A stretch of DNA of 64,000 nucleotides from Hydractinia symbiolongicarpus. Taxonomy: Eukaryota; Cnidaria; Hydrozoa; Anthoathecata; Hydractiniidae. The stretch lies in contig NC_079882.1 in assembly GCF_029227915.1 (NCBI RefSeq), forward strand, positions 26,045,001 through 26,109,000, read 5' to 3'. Each line of letters starts with the position of its first letter. Positions within the stretch are counted from its first letter, which is position 1. Shown one piece after another: positions 1-12,294 of this stretch. Both the position numbers and the translations under genes were made by a program. A model generated the notes under the pieces. It did not search any database. It worked only from the letters and a program-made list of their open reading frames with translations, and was not told the origin of the DNA.

Positions 1-3000
1 AGCATGTGTCGCATAAATAAGGATAAAGTTGGTTTTTATTTATACTGATAATACCAGCTGAGACATTACTGTTACTTTCCATTGGAACGACAGGGACAGA
101 AATTGATGTACCAGCAAAAAAACATGTTGATAGACTCCCCTTTTGTCCTGAAACATAAACTGATACATTGGTCTTATCAATTATTACATTAGATACATTC
201 AGATAAATTTCAGGTACTTTAGAATTACTACAGAATGTCATTGTTACATTAATGCAACTGGAAAAATTAGGTTTTTGGTGTTTAATGATGACAGAAAATG
301 ACGCTGCATATATATCAATAATGACCACGTTTGAAGTTGTGTTTTTGAATTCCACATGGTAAGAATTGTTATTGATGTATACGTAAGTAAGCGAGACCAG
401 CTTATATCGTATTCCACTGTTATTTTTACTATTGTTTCCATTGAAAGACAATTTTGCTAAAGTTCTTGAAATTGTGGATGCATTGTTAACAATTGTTTTT
501 TGTTCATCACCAGTTAAACAGACTTCATGGGATGAATCTATAAAAACAAAAAACAAAAAATGAAATAACTATTCATGTATAATTAGACAAGTATGGAATG
601 AATGTTATAACTATATCCATCAATATGCTTGTCATAATGGGTGTAATTAGGACTTATATGCCACACATAACTTATTAAAGAAATTATATTATAAAAAAGA
701 TTGTTTTCTCTGATACAGAAAAATTGTGAAATCTAATCGAGCTAATTATTTTGTAATCTAAACTACATGACTTCGTAATTCACTTGTAAAATAATACACT
801 TGATGACAATACTTTATTCATAGCAACAAAACAATGCTTAATAAAAACAAATTTTCTTCCTACGCAAATATGTTTGTAATTTTAATTTCTGGTTAATAAG
901 AGGAATGGTGTGTTTATAGCCAAAAAAAATTATATATTGTTAAGAAGAAAATTGATATCTAGATACATTATCATCACCTTTAAATTACGACCATGGACAC
1001 ATGTTAGGCTTTATTGTTGGTATTCACTTGTGGCAACCTTTTAAATTACTGTCAATCAAATGAATTCATGTTGCAAAAATTTAAACTGTGATTATACACC
1101 ACAAATCACATTAAATATAACTTCCTGCTTTAAAAGCGCTATGTACTCATGCAGTATTCTATAATGCTCAATAAATTTCATAAACCATTATTTGAATTTG
1201 AAAACAACGGCCATCAGAGCAATTGACATAATAACCAGTCCTGTTTCTTGGTGGAAAATGTTTTAATTAAAGAAATTGTTTTGCTCTTTTCTGAAAAAAA
1301 TATGTATTGATCCATGTCTTCAAGAAAAGTTTTCAAACTTACATTTATTAAACTTATTCAGACAGGCCTCTTTCTAATTTTGTTGTAAAATTTCTGAAGC
1401 ATACAACTTTAGGTGATAAAATTTTGTGACTTTCATCATTTTAGTTAGCTTCAAGATAGATGGTTACTTTTTTTTTCTGTAAATACCTTCATTAGCAATT
1501 GCCAAGACATATTTTAGCCTTTTTCTACCAATTAATGTTACACATCTAAAGCATTTGCAACAGTTTTTTCTATCCCAATATTTATATTCCAGTATTTCAG
1601 CCTTTTTTTCGGGTTTAGAAAAATGTAAGATGACATCATTTTAACCTGAATGACATCATCCAATTTTTTTATTGCAATTTTCCTCTTCGTGGCAATACAA
1701 TGTTTCCTTCAACAAGTTTAGAGTTCGGGGAGGACCCCTGACTTATTGATAAATAAACAATTCTAGTATATATACCTGTACTACTACTATTTGTGCTTTA
1801 TGAAACTATTCTAGTCACAAGAATATGTTAATATAAAATCTCTTTGTATTTTATACTGTGCTATGATCTAAATTAAGATGTATAATAATTTAGTCTAACT
1901 TGTAATTCTCCAAATTTGTAAGCATTGTGATCCTTATACAAGACCAAGGAAGGTTAATTATATTTTTGTTAAAACAGTTATTGCATGTATATAAATATAA
2001 TTTTATGCATGTTAAAATTTTCAGACAAGGCCATTTTAAGTAAAATATGACCAGCTTCCTTTTGTAACAGCCTTTTATCAGTTTTAAATTTTCAGTGATT
2101 TGATTAAAGGCTACAGTAGTATTATTAGGAATACATATCAGTTGTCCATTATAAAATTTTCCAGCAGTCAGCAAGGGTTATTAAAAGGTGCATTTGTCCT
2201 GAAGAAGGGATGTCAAGCAATAAATGGGTTGACAAATTGCTGCATGTATGCAAATAAGCACTGCTTCTTTTTTGTTTAAAAAACCTTTCTCTGCAACAGT
2301 CATATAATACAAGATGTATAGAGTTTTATGTTATATATATACATCGCCATAAAAAAATCAGAATTAATAAAAAAAGCATAAAGATACGTGGGGGAAAATA
2401 ATTCATAAATAAGAGTACATATACATGTTTGTTTTCATTTACGTTTATATACTTTCTTAAAAATGTTTCTATCAATTTCCTGTACATGATTTTTTGATTG
2501 ATTTTGTATGATACCACATCATAAGTTTAGATCATGTCTTTGCTATCCCCACTTTATTAAAAAAATTTTACATCAAAAAATTTATTACCAAGTCATATTT
2601 TCAAAACAAATTTTAATCTGTCTTAACGTTCTTATGCATGCATGGTAATGATTAGAAAAAATTAATACATTTTGTTTTCTGCAGGCAACACAAGGGTGCT
2701 GATAAGCCGCATACGGCGTAAAAAGTGCAGCCGTTTCGGTTGAGCTTGGCGTTTGAAAAAAAAATAAGTATTTGCCCGAAAAAACCCGCATAGACCCGAA
2801 CAATGCCTGAAAAAAGAATAAGAAAAACAGACACCAATGATTCAAAAAAGTATAAAAATTAAAATAAACTTCCTATGTGAAAGTGAAGTTCTTAAAATAA
2901 CTGTTTTTGATGGTTTTGATAAAATTTACTTTATAAATTTTGGGAATACTCTGGGTGAATTCGTTAAAGTGCAGGCGGTTTCAGAGGTCCCCCAAACTCG

Positions 3001-3513
3001 CCCTCATATATGTGGGCGTTTGCAGCTTATCGGTACCCTCTTCAGGCAACATGTTTCGAAACACAGTTACATATTTATGAAGACAGTTTAATACGATTTA
3101 CATACTCTAAGAACAAGAACGCTGGTTGCGAAAAAGCATGTGAATTTCTATTTCAGAATGGATCTTATTTACACCTGTGCTACCTTCATCTCTACAGTTA
3201 TTACCTTCAACATCATAGCTAAAAGTTACTTCCAAATTATATTCACTCCAGCACAAAATTTTAGCTTAAGCTATAGCTGGAATTTTCTTAACAACCCATT
3301 GTTTTATATGCACACTAGCTAATATATACACTGTTTAAGAATTGTAGCCAGCTAGCTGTATAAAATAAAAAGTTTAAAAACCAACTGGCTTTATATACCT
3401 GAAATGCTGCCACCCTCGCAGGCTACTGACTCGACAGCTTTGATAAAATCCACATACGACCATAACAATACAGATAAAGAAAGTACCACAAACTTGTAAA
3501 AATTAAATTTCAT
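1..3513 (-). CDS. Secreted or receptor-like glycoprotein, N-terminal part (gene runs off the window)
   Basis: Two phase-compatible exons are visible. Exon 1 (3513-3399) starts at an ATG and encodes a classic signal peptide: a short charged start (MKFNFYKF), a hydrophobic run (VVLSLSVLLW), then a likely mature start near VACEGGSIS. It ends in phase 1 at GT 3398-3397. Exon 2 (537 to 1) begins after an AG, completes that codon as Asp, and stays open to the window edge. It encodes about 178 residues rich in N-glycosylation sequons (NNAS, NNNS, KNTT, NFSS, NVS) with scattered cysteines. The product therefore probably enters the secretory pathway. The ectodomain could be the outer part of an adhesion-type receptor, but no GPS site or membrane segment is in view, so this is a guess. 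The splice between the exons spans 2.86 kb and an extra exon between them is possible. I do not recognise the family. Confidence 0.5.
538..3398. other. Intron of the N-terminal glycoprotein gene, with a diverged inverted repeat
   Basis: AT-rich intronic sequence without convincing exons. It holds an imperfect inverted repeat: about 2681-2718 (GGGTGCTGATAAGCCGCA in the core) against the reverse complement of about 3013-3047 (GGGTACCGATAAGCTGCA). This looks like the eroded ends of a small roughly 370-bp DNA element. ORFs in this stretch lack family resemblance. Confidence 0.4.
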
Positions 3514-5792
3514 TTTAGAGCTTGTTCAATTTGTCGAGTTTCTTCCTTTGTGTGTGGTATGTTTGTGTTATGATGTCCTGTTTTTTCTTCTCATGCCTAA
3601 CTTTTGATCTCCGACTAAATGTTTTTATTCTCGTTTATCCAGCTTAATTTTTCGACCATTAATTTAATATTGACGTCATGCGTGCATCCTGCGCACACAA
3701 CGCGTCGGACGATAAATGTTGAAAAAGGAGGGTTGGGAGAACTGATCCTGTTAGAAAATTTAGAAACACGTTTTTTATTAAAACAGATACCTTTGTTTGC
3801 AAAACCTAGTGATAGGTTTTGTTCTAAATCATAGAAGCGAGCTAAAATGAATTAGTACTCATGACTTGACCTCCACTCAAAATGAAATATAGCACCTTTT
3901 AACGGAGAGATAACCCGATGATAACTGGTAGCTGGTAGCTGAGATAAAGTGGTTCATATACTGAGACCAACTGAAACTCTTTCTCTGTAAGATGCAAATA
4001 AATCTATGAGGATCAGATTATTCAAATTGCTGTTTTGCTGACTGGCTATATTTGAATTAAACTTTCAGGATTAAAATATGTTTTGGTTCAGATAACAGCA
4101 AACAAAATTAAAATATTTTAAATTTGCCACAGAAGGTTACCCATTGAACAGAATATGACATGTGTGCACAATCACATATTTTCTACCAACAAATGTGAGA
4201 GGAGATTCGAAGGCTTTTTGATAGAATTTCAAGATTTTTTTAGGATAATAACAGTGTTTTTGTAAGCAAAATATTTAAGCACATGTCATATTTTTCCCGC
4301 CAAAAAAATTAAAAACTAAAAAACAAACATTGAGGTGAGTATGGCCGTTCTGTCAGTATGGAGATATCGTTTCTTTATGACTTTTAGATGTTTGTTATTG
4401 CATCTAGGAGGATAGAAATCCTCTCTTGTTAGATTGACATTTCCAAGGCGTGGCCCTGTAATCCCCGTATAGTTAAAATTACTATTATTTTTTTGTTTGC
4501 TCGTTTTATCTTTTAACTTTAAAGGGAAGTAGTTTTCGTGGGAGAGGTGATGTATACAAATTTTTGGCGGGAACAAACTTTTGGCGAATATAAGAAGAAG
4601 AATAACTAATGCTATAAATTCTGGCAGCATTAAAAAGATGTAACATATCCACCACGATGTTAGTTAGAGAGGCATTGTGTCAAAGTTTTGATTTCCTTTT
4701 TCACAATTCCGAACTTCGCGGTTGAAAACAAAGCCCTAATATTATGCAAAATTTGATATCGCAACTTCTTTAAAAAACGCAAAAGTTCGAAATTTTTAGA
4801 CACTATGAAGTAACAAAAGTAACTTGAATTTGTGCTTGTTCATAGCTCATTTTGACCATGCAAACAGACAATGTACGCACAAGATAATGTAGGTAACAAT
4901 AAATAAGTTTAAAAAGTCTATAAATCGTTAAAGCGAATTGCTTTATCTCCGTAATTATTGGCCACTGGGATAAGCTGCTTTACTCGTCACTAGGAAAGCT
5001 CAATTTGTATACAGGAAGAGCCTTACTTTCATTTCGTAACCATGGGAATGAAGCTTAGTTTACGAAAAGAAGTATCTGTATATATGTCCGCAAAACCGTT
5101 GTCGAATTAAGCAAAAAGCACAATAGTAACCTCGTTCCCAGGCATATTTCAACATAAAGAAAAACACAGTCTGATGCCACAATGACGTCACAACGTGCTT
5201 ACACTATATGAAGCGTGGTTAGCCTGACTGTGATGACGCGCCTTCATATTACCCAATCTTACTTACTTATTTAAACGTCCTTATAGTTTGTATTATCACG
5301 TGACTTTTATTCAACCATTCATATTTGTTATAAAATATTTAAAAGAAATCCCAGTTCTCAACGCCATGTGTTTTAACATTTAAACCATTAAAAGAAAAAA
5401 AGAAACAAAAAAAATCAATCAAGAAAATAATATCAAGCTTGGGAGAACGTTTTAGTAAAAAAATAACAATAAAATATTGTAGGAAGATTAAAAAGAAAAA
5501 TAGGATTTTAAGAGGGATTGATTGGCTTTATATCGATTGAAATGGATAAAGGTATTTTTACAACGTAATTCTGGTTTACTTTTTTTGACATTAAGACCCT
5601 TTTATCTGTCAATCATTTAATGTCAGTACAGTTGAAATAAAATAAACGTAGTTCGTGAATCAGCCAAAAAATAAAAATTCTTGAGAAATTTTTCGCGAAT
5701 CAAGCAAAAACCTTACATTTTCGTGAGTATTTACTTCCCGACATTAAAGCCTGTTCCAGGTTTTAAGACATTTCACCTTTTATTTATTACAG
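3514..5792. other. Divergent intergenic region between the glycoprotein gene and the SLC6 gene
   Basis: The flanking genes are transcribed away from each other, so both promoters, and the unseen first exon of the transporter, should lie here. Two dispersed repeats are present: an AGGAGGATAGAAAT copy at 4406-4419 and an AACCTCGTTCCCAGG copy at 5128-5142. No other coding sequence was recognised. Confidence 0.4.
4406..4419 (+). repeat. AGGAGGATAGAAAT dispersed motif (three copies)
   Basis: Exact 14-mer here, at 48334-48347 (same strand) and inverted at 46105-46118; flanks share CATCTAGG/GCTAGG. Probably the end of a short element. Confidence 0.5.
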
Positions 5793-8700
5793 GTGACACT
5801 TTTCTGGACATAACACCGTCAGAAGTTAGTGAGTCAGCAGAACAAGCTTCAGATATCCCTTTAACATTGGCTTGCGATGGTACAGATGCTGTTTTTTCAC
5901 CAAAACCCAAAGAACGTGAGTCTTGGGCAAACAAATCTGAATTTTTATTGGCGACAATTGGATTAGCGGTCGGTTTGGGGAATATCTGGAGATTTCCTTA
6001 TCTGTGTCAAAAGAACGGAGGAGGTAATTGGATTGTTTTTCTTTACAGCTATACTTTAGTTATGCTATATTTTTACGATTTCTAACGATTTATACAATCA
6101 GTAAAAATAAGTATATTAAATGACTTATATCAATTTTCATTGCATGAATTTCCGAGATTTGTTAGGTTGAGATTTTACGAAGAGAACAGCGCACGACCCT
6201 TTTATTAATTAACAATGTTGGGTGAATCAAAAATATTTTATGTTTAAAATTATTTATAAGCCGGTTGTTCAACAAATTAAAAATCAAAAGTGAGTTTAAA
6301 ATTTGTAGCATCTTCAACTAAAATGTTTTCTGCAACATTAACTAGAGACGTGCAAAGTTAGGTTTGATTCGGTTTAAAAAGTTAACTTTTAAGTAGCAAA
6401 GCCAGACAACATTAAACATTGCTTTCCCCTTTTTTTTAATAGGAACCATTAAAATCTCACCTAAGGCTGGCTATTCTTTAGGAAATTTTTAGCACAACTC
6501 AAGAATTCAGCCTCATTTTTTTCTTATTTAGAATTTTTTTTTTCAAATTTCGCCGCTACCGGTAATATGAAATAAATTCGTGTTTTTGTTGCTAATAGAG
6601 TTCTATAATAGGTCACAAACAACAAAAACAAAAAAAACGCAAAATTCTTAACTTAATGTTCTTTGTTTTAAGATTGTAGCCTAAAGCTGGTCTTATTATG
6701 TTCTTATTTTTGGGCAAAATTTAAGGCTTTTGTTCTTATAAAACTGTCCTCATAAGAAACAGTGTATCTGAGTAGAAAACAACGAAAAAGGAAGTAAACA
6801 TTTGATGCAGTTTTCACAGATACATGCTAATCACGATAACTATATATTGTTCATTTATGAGTCATAAACGTATGCCTGCTGAGATGTGTGAAATATAATT
6901 TTATCTGAAATATAAAAAAATGTTTTATAAAAATGATAACTGAACAACAGATAACTAGTGAAATATTGATGTTCCTTCAATGAATGCAGATTTGTTATTA
7001 ATGGAAAATATTGTAAATGAATAATAAAAAGAAATAATTAGTAGATTTCACAATCAATATCTACAACTCGAAATAATTAAAATATATATATATAAATATT
7101 TAAAATTTGTCACAACACGTGATACAGAAGTTACTTTCACACATATTGAGGGAAGCTGGTGAAATATGGCTGATAAAGTCGTGACACCTCTAATTTCTCA
7201 ACGATTTCATACTAAAAATACAATAAGAACATAAACATGTTTTTTCCAACTAAAAACTACATGAGCCAACTAAACAGCTGCTTCAGGAGTTATGATATTC
7301 ATGTTCGACAGATGTAAAAATATTTTGTCGTTGTCTTTTTTGCTTTTCTCAGCTTTGTCTTAAACATCTGTTCACTGTTAAACTTATTGGAATTCTTTTT
7401 TTTGCAAGCCCAATTTTGCGTGGGTTTATTTGTTCGAGTCAATGTTTTACAAAAAAATGTTGATTTATTTTTATGAATTCCAATTATAAAGATTGACAAT
7501 TTTGATTCGGGAAAACCGATATTAAAATAAAAAATGCGTTTAATACGAAAATAAATAACTGTGATCGAATAAGATAAGGTACAATATATTTTTTTTGCGA
7601 ATTACGCCAAAAATTGCCATAATTAATCCACGCAGAGATAAATCCCCAAAACGCAACATTCCAGTAATGGTTTATTTATTACACAGGCTTGAAATTTATC
7701 TTCCTTCATTTTAGGAGTGTTTTTGATCCCCTTTTTCATCTTCATTATAATCGAAGGAATTCCTTTGTTTTTCATCGAACTCGGTGTTGGTCAGAGATTT
7801 CGAAAGACCGCTGTTGAAGCATGGCGTGGTATGCACAAAGGCTTAACAGGAATTGGCATCTCATGCATGATCACATCTATGTTGTTATGTCTCTATTACA
7901 TCATCGTGATAACATGGTGTGTGTATTATGCCTTTCTATCGTTGACTTCCGAGCTTCCCTGGCAAAAGAAAAATTGTGAGAACTATGATATATATATGAA
8001 ATATGTCAGGTTAGAGAGAAACGTAACAGAGATGACAAACAGCTTAGAGAGAAACGTAACAGAAATCACTAACACTACATTCAACAACTCCACATCAAAC
8101 AACTCCACATTGAACAACACCTTCATTAATCCATTTTCAGCTAAAGTAAGTGTAGACAATATTTTGTAATATAAAATGTTTCATGTACGTAAAATGTGAT
8201 GCGTACAAATGAAGAAATTCAAATATACACATATTTTTTATAAAAAAGCACGCGGCTGCGATCGCAAAAAACAGCTAACTTGTGAATTTTAAAAAAATTG
8301 TGAATTTAGATTGATAGAGCTTTTAAGGGTATAAAATGGGGGCAAAGCTTTACAAACTTTCATGAAATCTCCATCCCGGCTGAACCCCCAAAAGTGTTTC
8401 TTATAAATGTTTATTAGCATGATTACCATTAATACGTTCCCTAGTGCGAAAAATTAATATATTAAAAAACGAAACTGATTGGCGTTTTAAACTCATTTAT
8501 ATATTTTTATTACCACCCTTAATTTTACTTATTATTTGAATTGAGGGAATTTAAATTTGCGCGAAAATTAAATCAAATTATATCGAAATATCAACGTTTA
8601 TCATTCTACTGCGCGAAAAATAGCACAAATAATGTAGTTAAGAATTAATTACAGGTGAAACAATACAAGACATGCTGTATCCAAGACCCTGCACAATATC

Positions 8701-11700
8701 AGTGGTATGAAAGGACTCTTCAAGTCTCAACGAGTATAAATGATACAGGCGCAGGAATTAACACAAATCTACTTTGGTCTTTGTTGTTGTCATGGTTTGT
8801 TGTGTACGCATGTATTGTGAAGGGAATTAAATCCAGTGGCAAGGTCAGTAAAAATAAAAGCACAAAAGGTGTTAAGATGTTTCGGTTGCTTTATTCAACA
8901 TGCTTTAAAATTTATTATACTAATCCCAAACAATAACTTTGATATCAGGGCTTTTTATCATTTTTAGCACCTTACAGAAGGGGTTGAAATAAATTGGGGG
9001 GAGGAATACGGTGGGAATTTTTCTCAAACTTAATAGTTTGTGGCTGGAAAATACTTCAAAATACGTTTTTCTACGTCTGTATTTACCACCAAGGGGTTTA
9101 CTAGCAGATGATAGGTTTTAGGGGCATAATAAATAGGGGGTTAAAAAAGAGAGCGGGGTAAGGGTGACTTAATAATGTCTAAGGGGGGGGGAATGAAAAA
9201 CTATATAGCGGGGGGGGGGACCTCTAATAGGTGTGTGCAACGATAGAGGTCCCCTCTAATGCAAAAATTAAAAAGACCTGGGATTGAGGGTGACAGACAA
9301 ACACGCAGAACTTTTAGAGTGACGACTTACAGTTCTATATTTATACAGAGTGGTGATTGAATCTATTTTAATGTTTTTTCAGGCTGTCTACTTCACAGCA
9401 ACGTTTCCGTATGTTGTATTAATCATTCTGTTCTTCCGTGGTATCACTCTACCTGGTGCTTTGGATGGAATCAAAGAATTGTTCACACCAAAGGTTTGAA
9501 AGAAATTTCAACTTATCCATATCTTTTCTTCTTAATGTTTCCTAGACACCAATCCAAACACCTTGCCGTATTCTTAACATTGTCCGTCTTTTCATGTGCT
9601 AAATATAAAAATTATAAAGGCTAGAATTGTAGTGACATAAAACCTGTTTTTTATTTCTTCTCCTGTAGTGGGAACTACTTGCTAAACCTGAAATTTGGAT
9701 GGATGCAGCCACACAAGTGTTTTTCTCCTTAAGTTTGGGATTTGGAGCTCTTATCGCATTTGCTAGTTACAACCCAATCAACAACAACATTATACGGGAC
9801 GCCTATGTCATTGTACTGACGGATTGCGGAACTGCGCTGTTTGGAGGAATTGTGGTATACTCTATTCTTGGGTACAGACAGCATGAAACTAATATCCCAG
9901 TGAGCGAGGTGTGGTATTTTAGTGTTTTGAAATCACCATGATATGTACGCTGACTTTAACAAGTGATAATTTCTCTTATCTGCTAAGTTTGTAGGAAGAA
10001 TGTTTTTTTCTTTATAACTAATTTGCAGGGATTTATTTTAGGGAGGAAGCGGACCTGGTTTAGCATTTGTTACTTTCTCTGACGTCATGCTTTTGATGGA
10101 TATATCGCCACTGTGGGCCATCTTATTCTTTTTCATGTTAATTTTACTTGGCATCGATTCAGAGTTTGGAACATTGGAAGGTGCAATAGCTCCATTGTAT
10201 GATTTAAAAATCGTCAAAATGAAGAAGTTTCTTTTCTTACGTAAGATTTTCCTAATGCGTATTTCAACACGTCTCTTACCGAAAAAAATGCATTTCTTTT
10301 ATTTATTCACTTTGTCTTTCATTTTCTCCTTTCTCTTTTGCAGCTTATGTGTTTTTTTTTCAGCAATCGTCATTGGAATCATGTTTTTAATTGATCTCAG
10401 TATGATAGCTGGTTTCGGCTACTATGTCTTCCAACTATTTGATAGTTATGCTGTCACAATTCCGTTACTGGTCATCGCGTTGACGCAGTGTATAGCAATA
10501 AGTTGGGTCTATGGTACAGACAGGTAAGTTGTATCTTACTGATGACATGGAAAATAGAGCAAGCTCATGTTTAGCTCATGTTAATTGCAGTTCCCAGTTA
10601 GGTTGCTAGCTGGTTGAAATAAAATTTTAAAATACTATATCGAGCTTCAAAATTGTTTACCCTCATTGGGTATTCCCTCAATTAGCCAGGCCACTAAACC
10701 TAGACTATGTTACTCATGGCATATGAATTAAGAATTTCACATTTGGCCTCTGATCTAAGCTGACAGGATCGTCTTAAAATAGTTTTCCTGGGAACATTAG
10801 CAATTAAATTTCGGATATGAGTTTTTTAAATAAAAAAGCACTTACATGATAAGGAAGAACTTTAAAATGTCCAACTTTTGATGTTGTTTTTTAAAACAGC
10901 TGCAGTTCGTGTTGATGCATTGAAATCAAATATGAACATTTTGTACATCAGTTGTATCTCCTTTATGTTATGGTGATATCTGCTATAGTGATCTCTGCTA
11001 TGGTGATATCTGCTAAACTGTAATGACAACTTCTTCTAGATTTGCTGATGATATTGAATTCATGACTGGACAACGTCCATGGAAGTTTTGGATGTTCTGT
11101 TGGAAATATCTGTCACCATTTGCAGTCCTCGTAATCTTAATGTGGGTTCTTGTCAACACTATACGAACAGTTCCTGTCTATTCAGCATATGTTGGATGTC
11201 CTCAGGTATTTATATTAATCTATGCTGCATAAAGTAGTAGTGAATGAAACGAATAAGAAATGATTCCATAAACTAAAATACTGTCGACACAAAACTACAA
11301 GACGTAAATTTGAAAATTGTCAGTTGTAAATACTCAGAGAAAAATGCAAGACAAAAGGAATTCTTGCACAGAAAATAATATTTTTGTATGTTATGCAGGA
11401 TCTCTTCAAGTTTCAAATTTTTATAATATATTTTTTTTTGTTTTGAACTTACTTAAATGTTAGGACACTTATGATATCATAAAATAGTTTAAAAAATGCT
11501 AAAATCACAATTTCTACTTAATAATGATGGAATCTTTAAACTTCAAAACTTTGCTTATGTCGATATAACATCAAAAATATAAGTCCACGCTGATACTGTT
11601 CAACTTTGCAAGATATTTGAACAGTTAATTTATGTTACCTTATTACATCATTATGATGTCAGATAGAAATGAGGCTATAAGCTATATAAAATTATTTACG

Positions 11701-12023
11701 ACGTAGAATTTCTAAAAAAAAATTTTTTTTAATTCAATCCGATTTAAATTCTATTTAAGGAAACAAGTGCTGAGAAAGGATGGACTGTAGATAAAGAATA
11801 TCCAACATGGACAAGAATCCTAGCAGCCATTATGGTGATATGCACACTGTCTCCAATCCCCTACTTTATAGTAAAAGAATGGCCTAAAAACTGGAAACAA
11901 TTATTTAGAGAGAGGTTTTTAAGTGGGATAGCTAACTATATGCCAGATCCATCAACATGGAAAGAGAAACACAACACTATGCTCTATGAACCAACATATC
12001 AAAATGAAAAAGATAAAAGCTAG
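5793..12023 (+). CDS. SLC6 family sodium-dependent neutral amino acid transporter (B0AT-like)
   Basis: Sodium-coupled plasma-membrane transporter. Exons: 5793-6023, 7715-8145, 8655-8843, 9383-9493, 9669-9909, 10042-10240, 10364-10523, 11040-11205, 11760-12023; every junction is GT-AG with matching phase. TM1 carries the family hallmark [20 protein letters not shown] (sodium and substrate site), followed by [14 protein letters not shown]. The TM6 region has [17 protein letters not shown], and a later segment has [13 protein letters not shown] and [14 protein letters not shown] and SYNPxNNN fit the SLC6A15-20 (B0AT) branch better than the monoamine or GABA branches. Extracellular loop 2 is unusually rich in N-glycosylation sites. 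The exon at 5793 starts in phase 1 and has no in-frame ATG, so the initiator lies in an upstream exon I could not find. The C-terminus ends in EKDKS. Substrate is inferred from the subfamily only. Confidence 0.88.
8011..8076 (+). repeat. 33-bp in-frame tandem duplication inside the SLC6 loop
   Basis: Two copies of a 33-bp unit (8011-8043 and 8044-8076) encode [11 protein letters not shown]-type repeats in extracellular loop 2, each adding an N-V-T glycosylation sequon. It is followed by Asn/Ser/Thr-rich codons ([12 protein letters not shown]). Confidence 0.8.
10969..11013 (+). repeat. 15-bp tandem repeat, three units, in an SLC6 intron
   Basis: TATGGTGATATCTGC is repeated three times (the middle unit has two changes). 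It ends 26 bp before the exon starting at 11040. Confidence 0.85.
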
Positions 12024-12294
12024 ACTATAGTCCATTTTCCAATCAAATGCTGTACCGTTTTCCAGTCGAAGCTGTTACAGAAATTATAGACCAAGGCTAT
12101 ACAAACTACAAGTAATATTATACTTCCAGAAAATATTTTGGAAGATGAGATCGCTGCAGTTACATAACGGTTTTTTAAGAACTGTATAATATCATGTAAA
12201 TATTAAAATATAAAATATGAAAATGAGTTTTTTGAATCAGATTTTCTGAAGCTAAAGATTGTCACGTTAAGTCTTCGTAAAAGTAATTTTTATT

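Noticed and set aside
5681-5792. N-terminal extension of the SLC6 protein from the open frame upstream of 5793
   Set aside because: It starts at a non-ATG codon and an AG acceptor precedes 5793, so it is probably intron.
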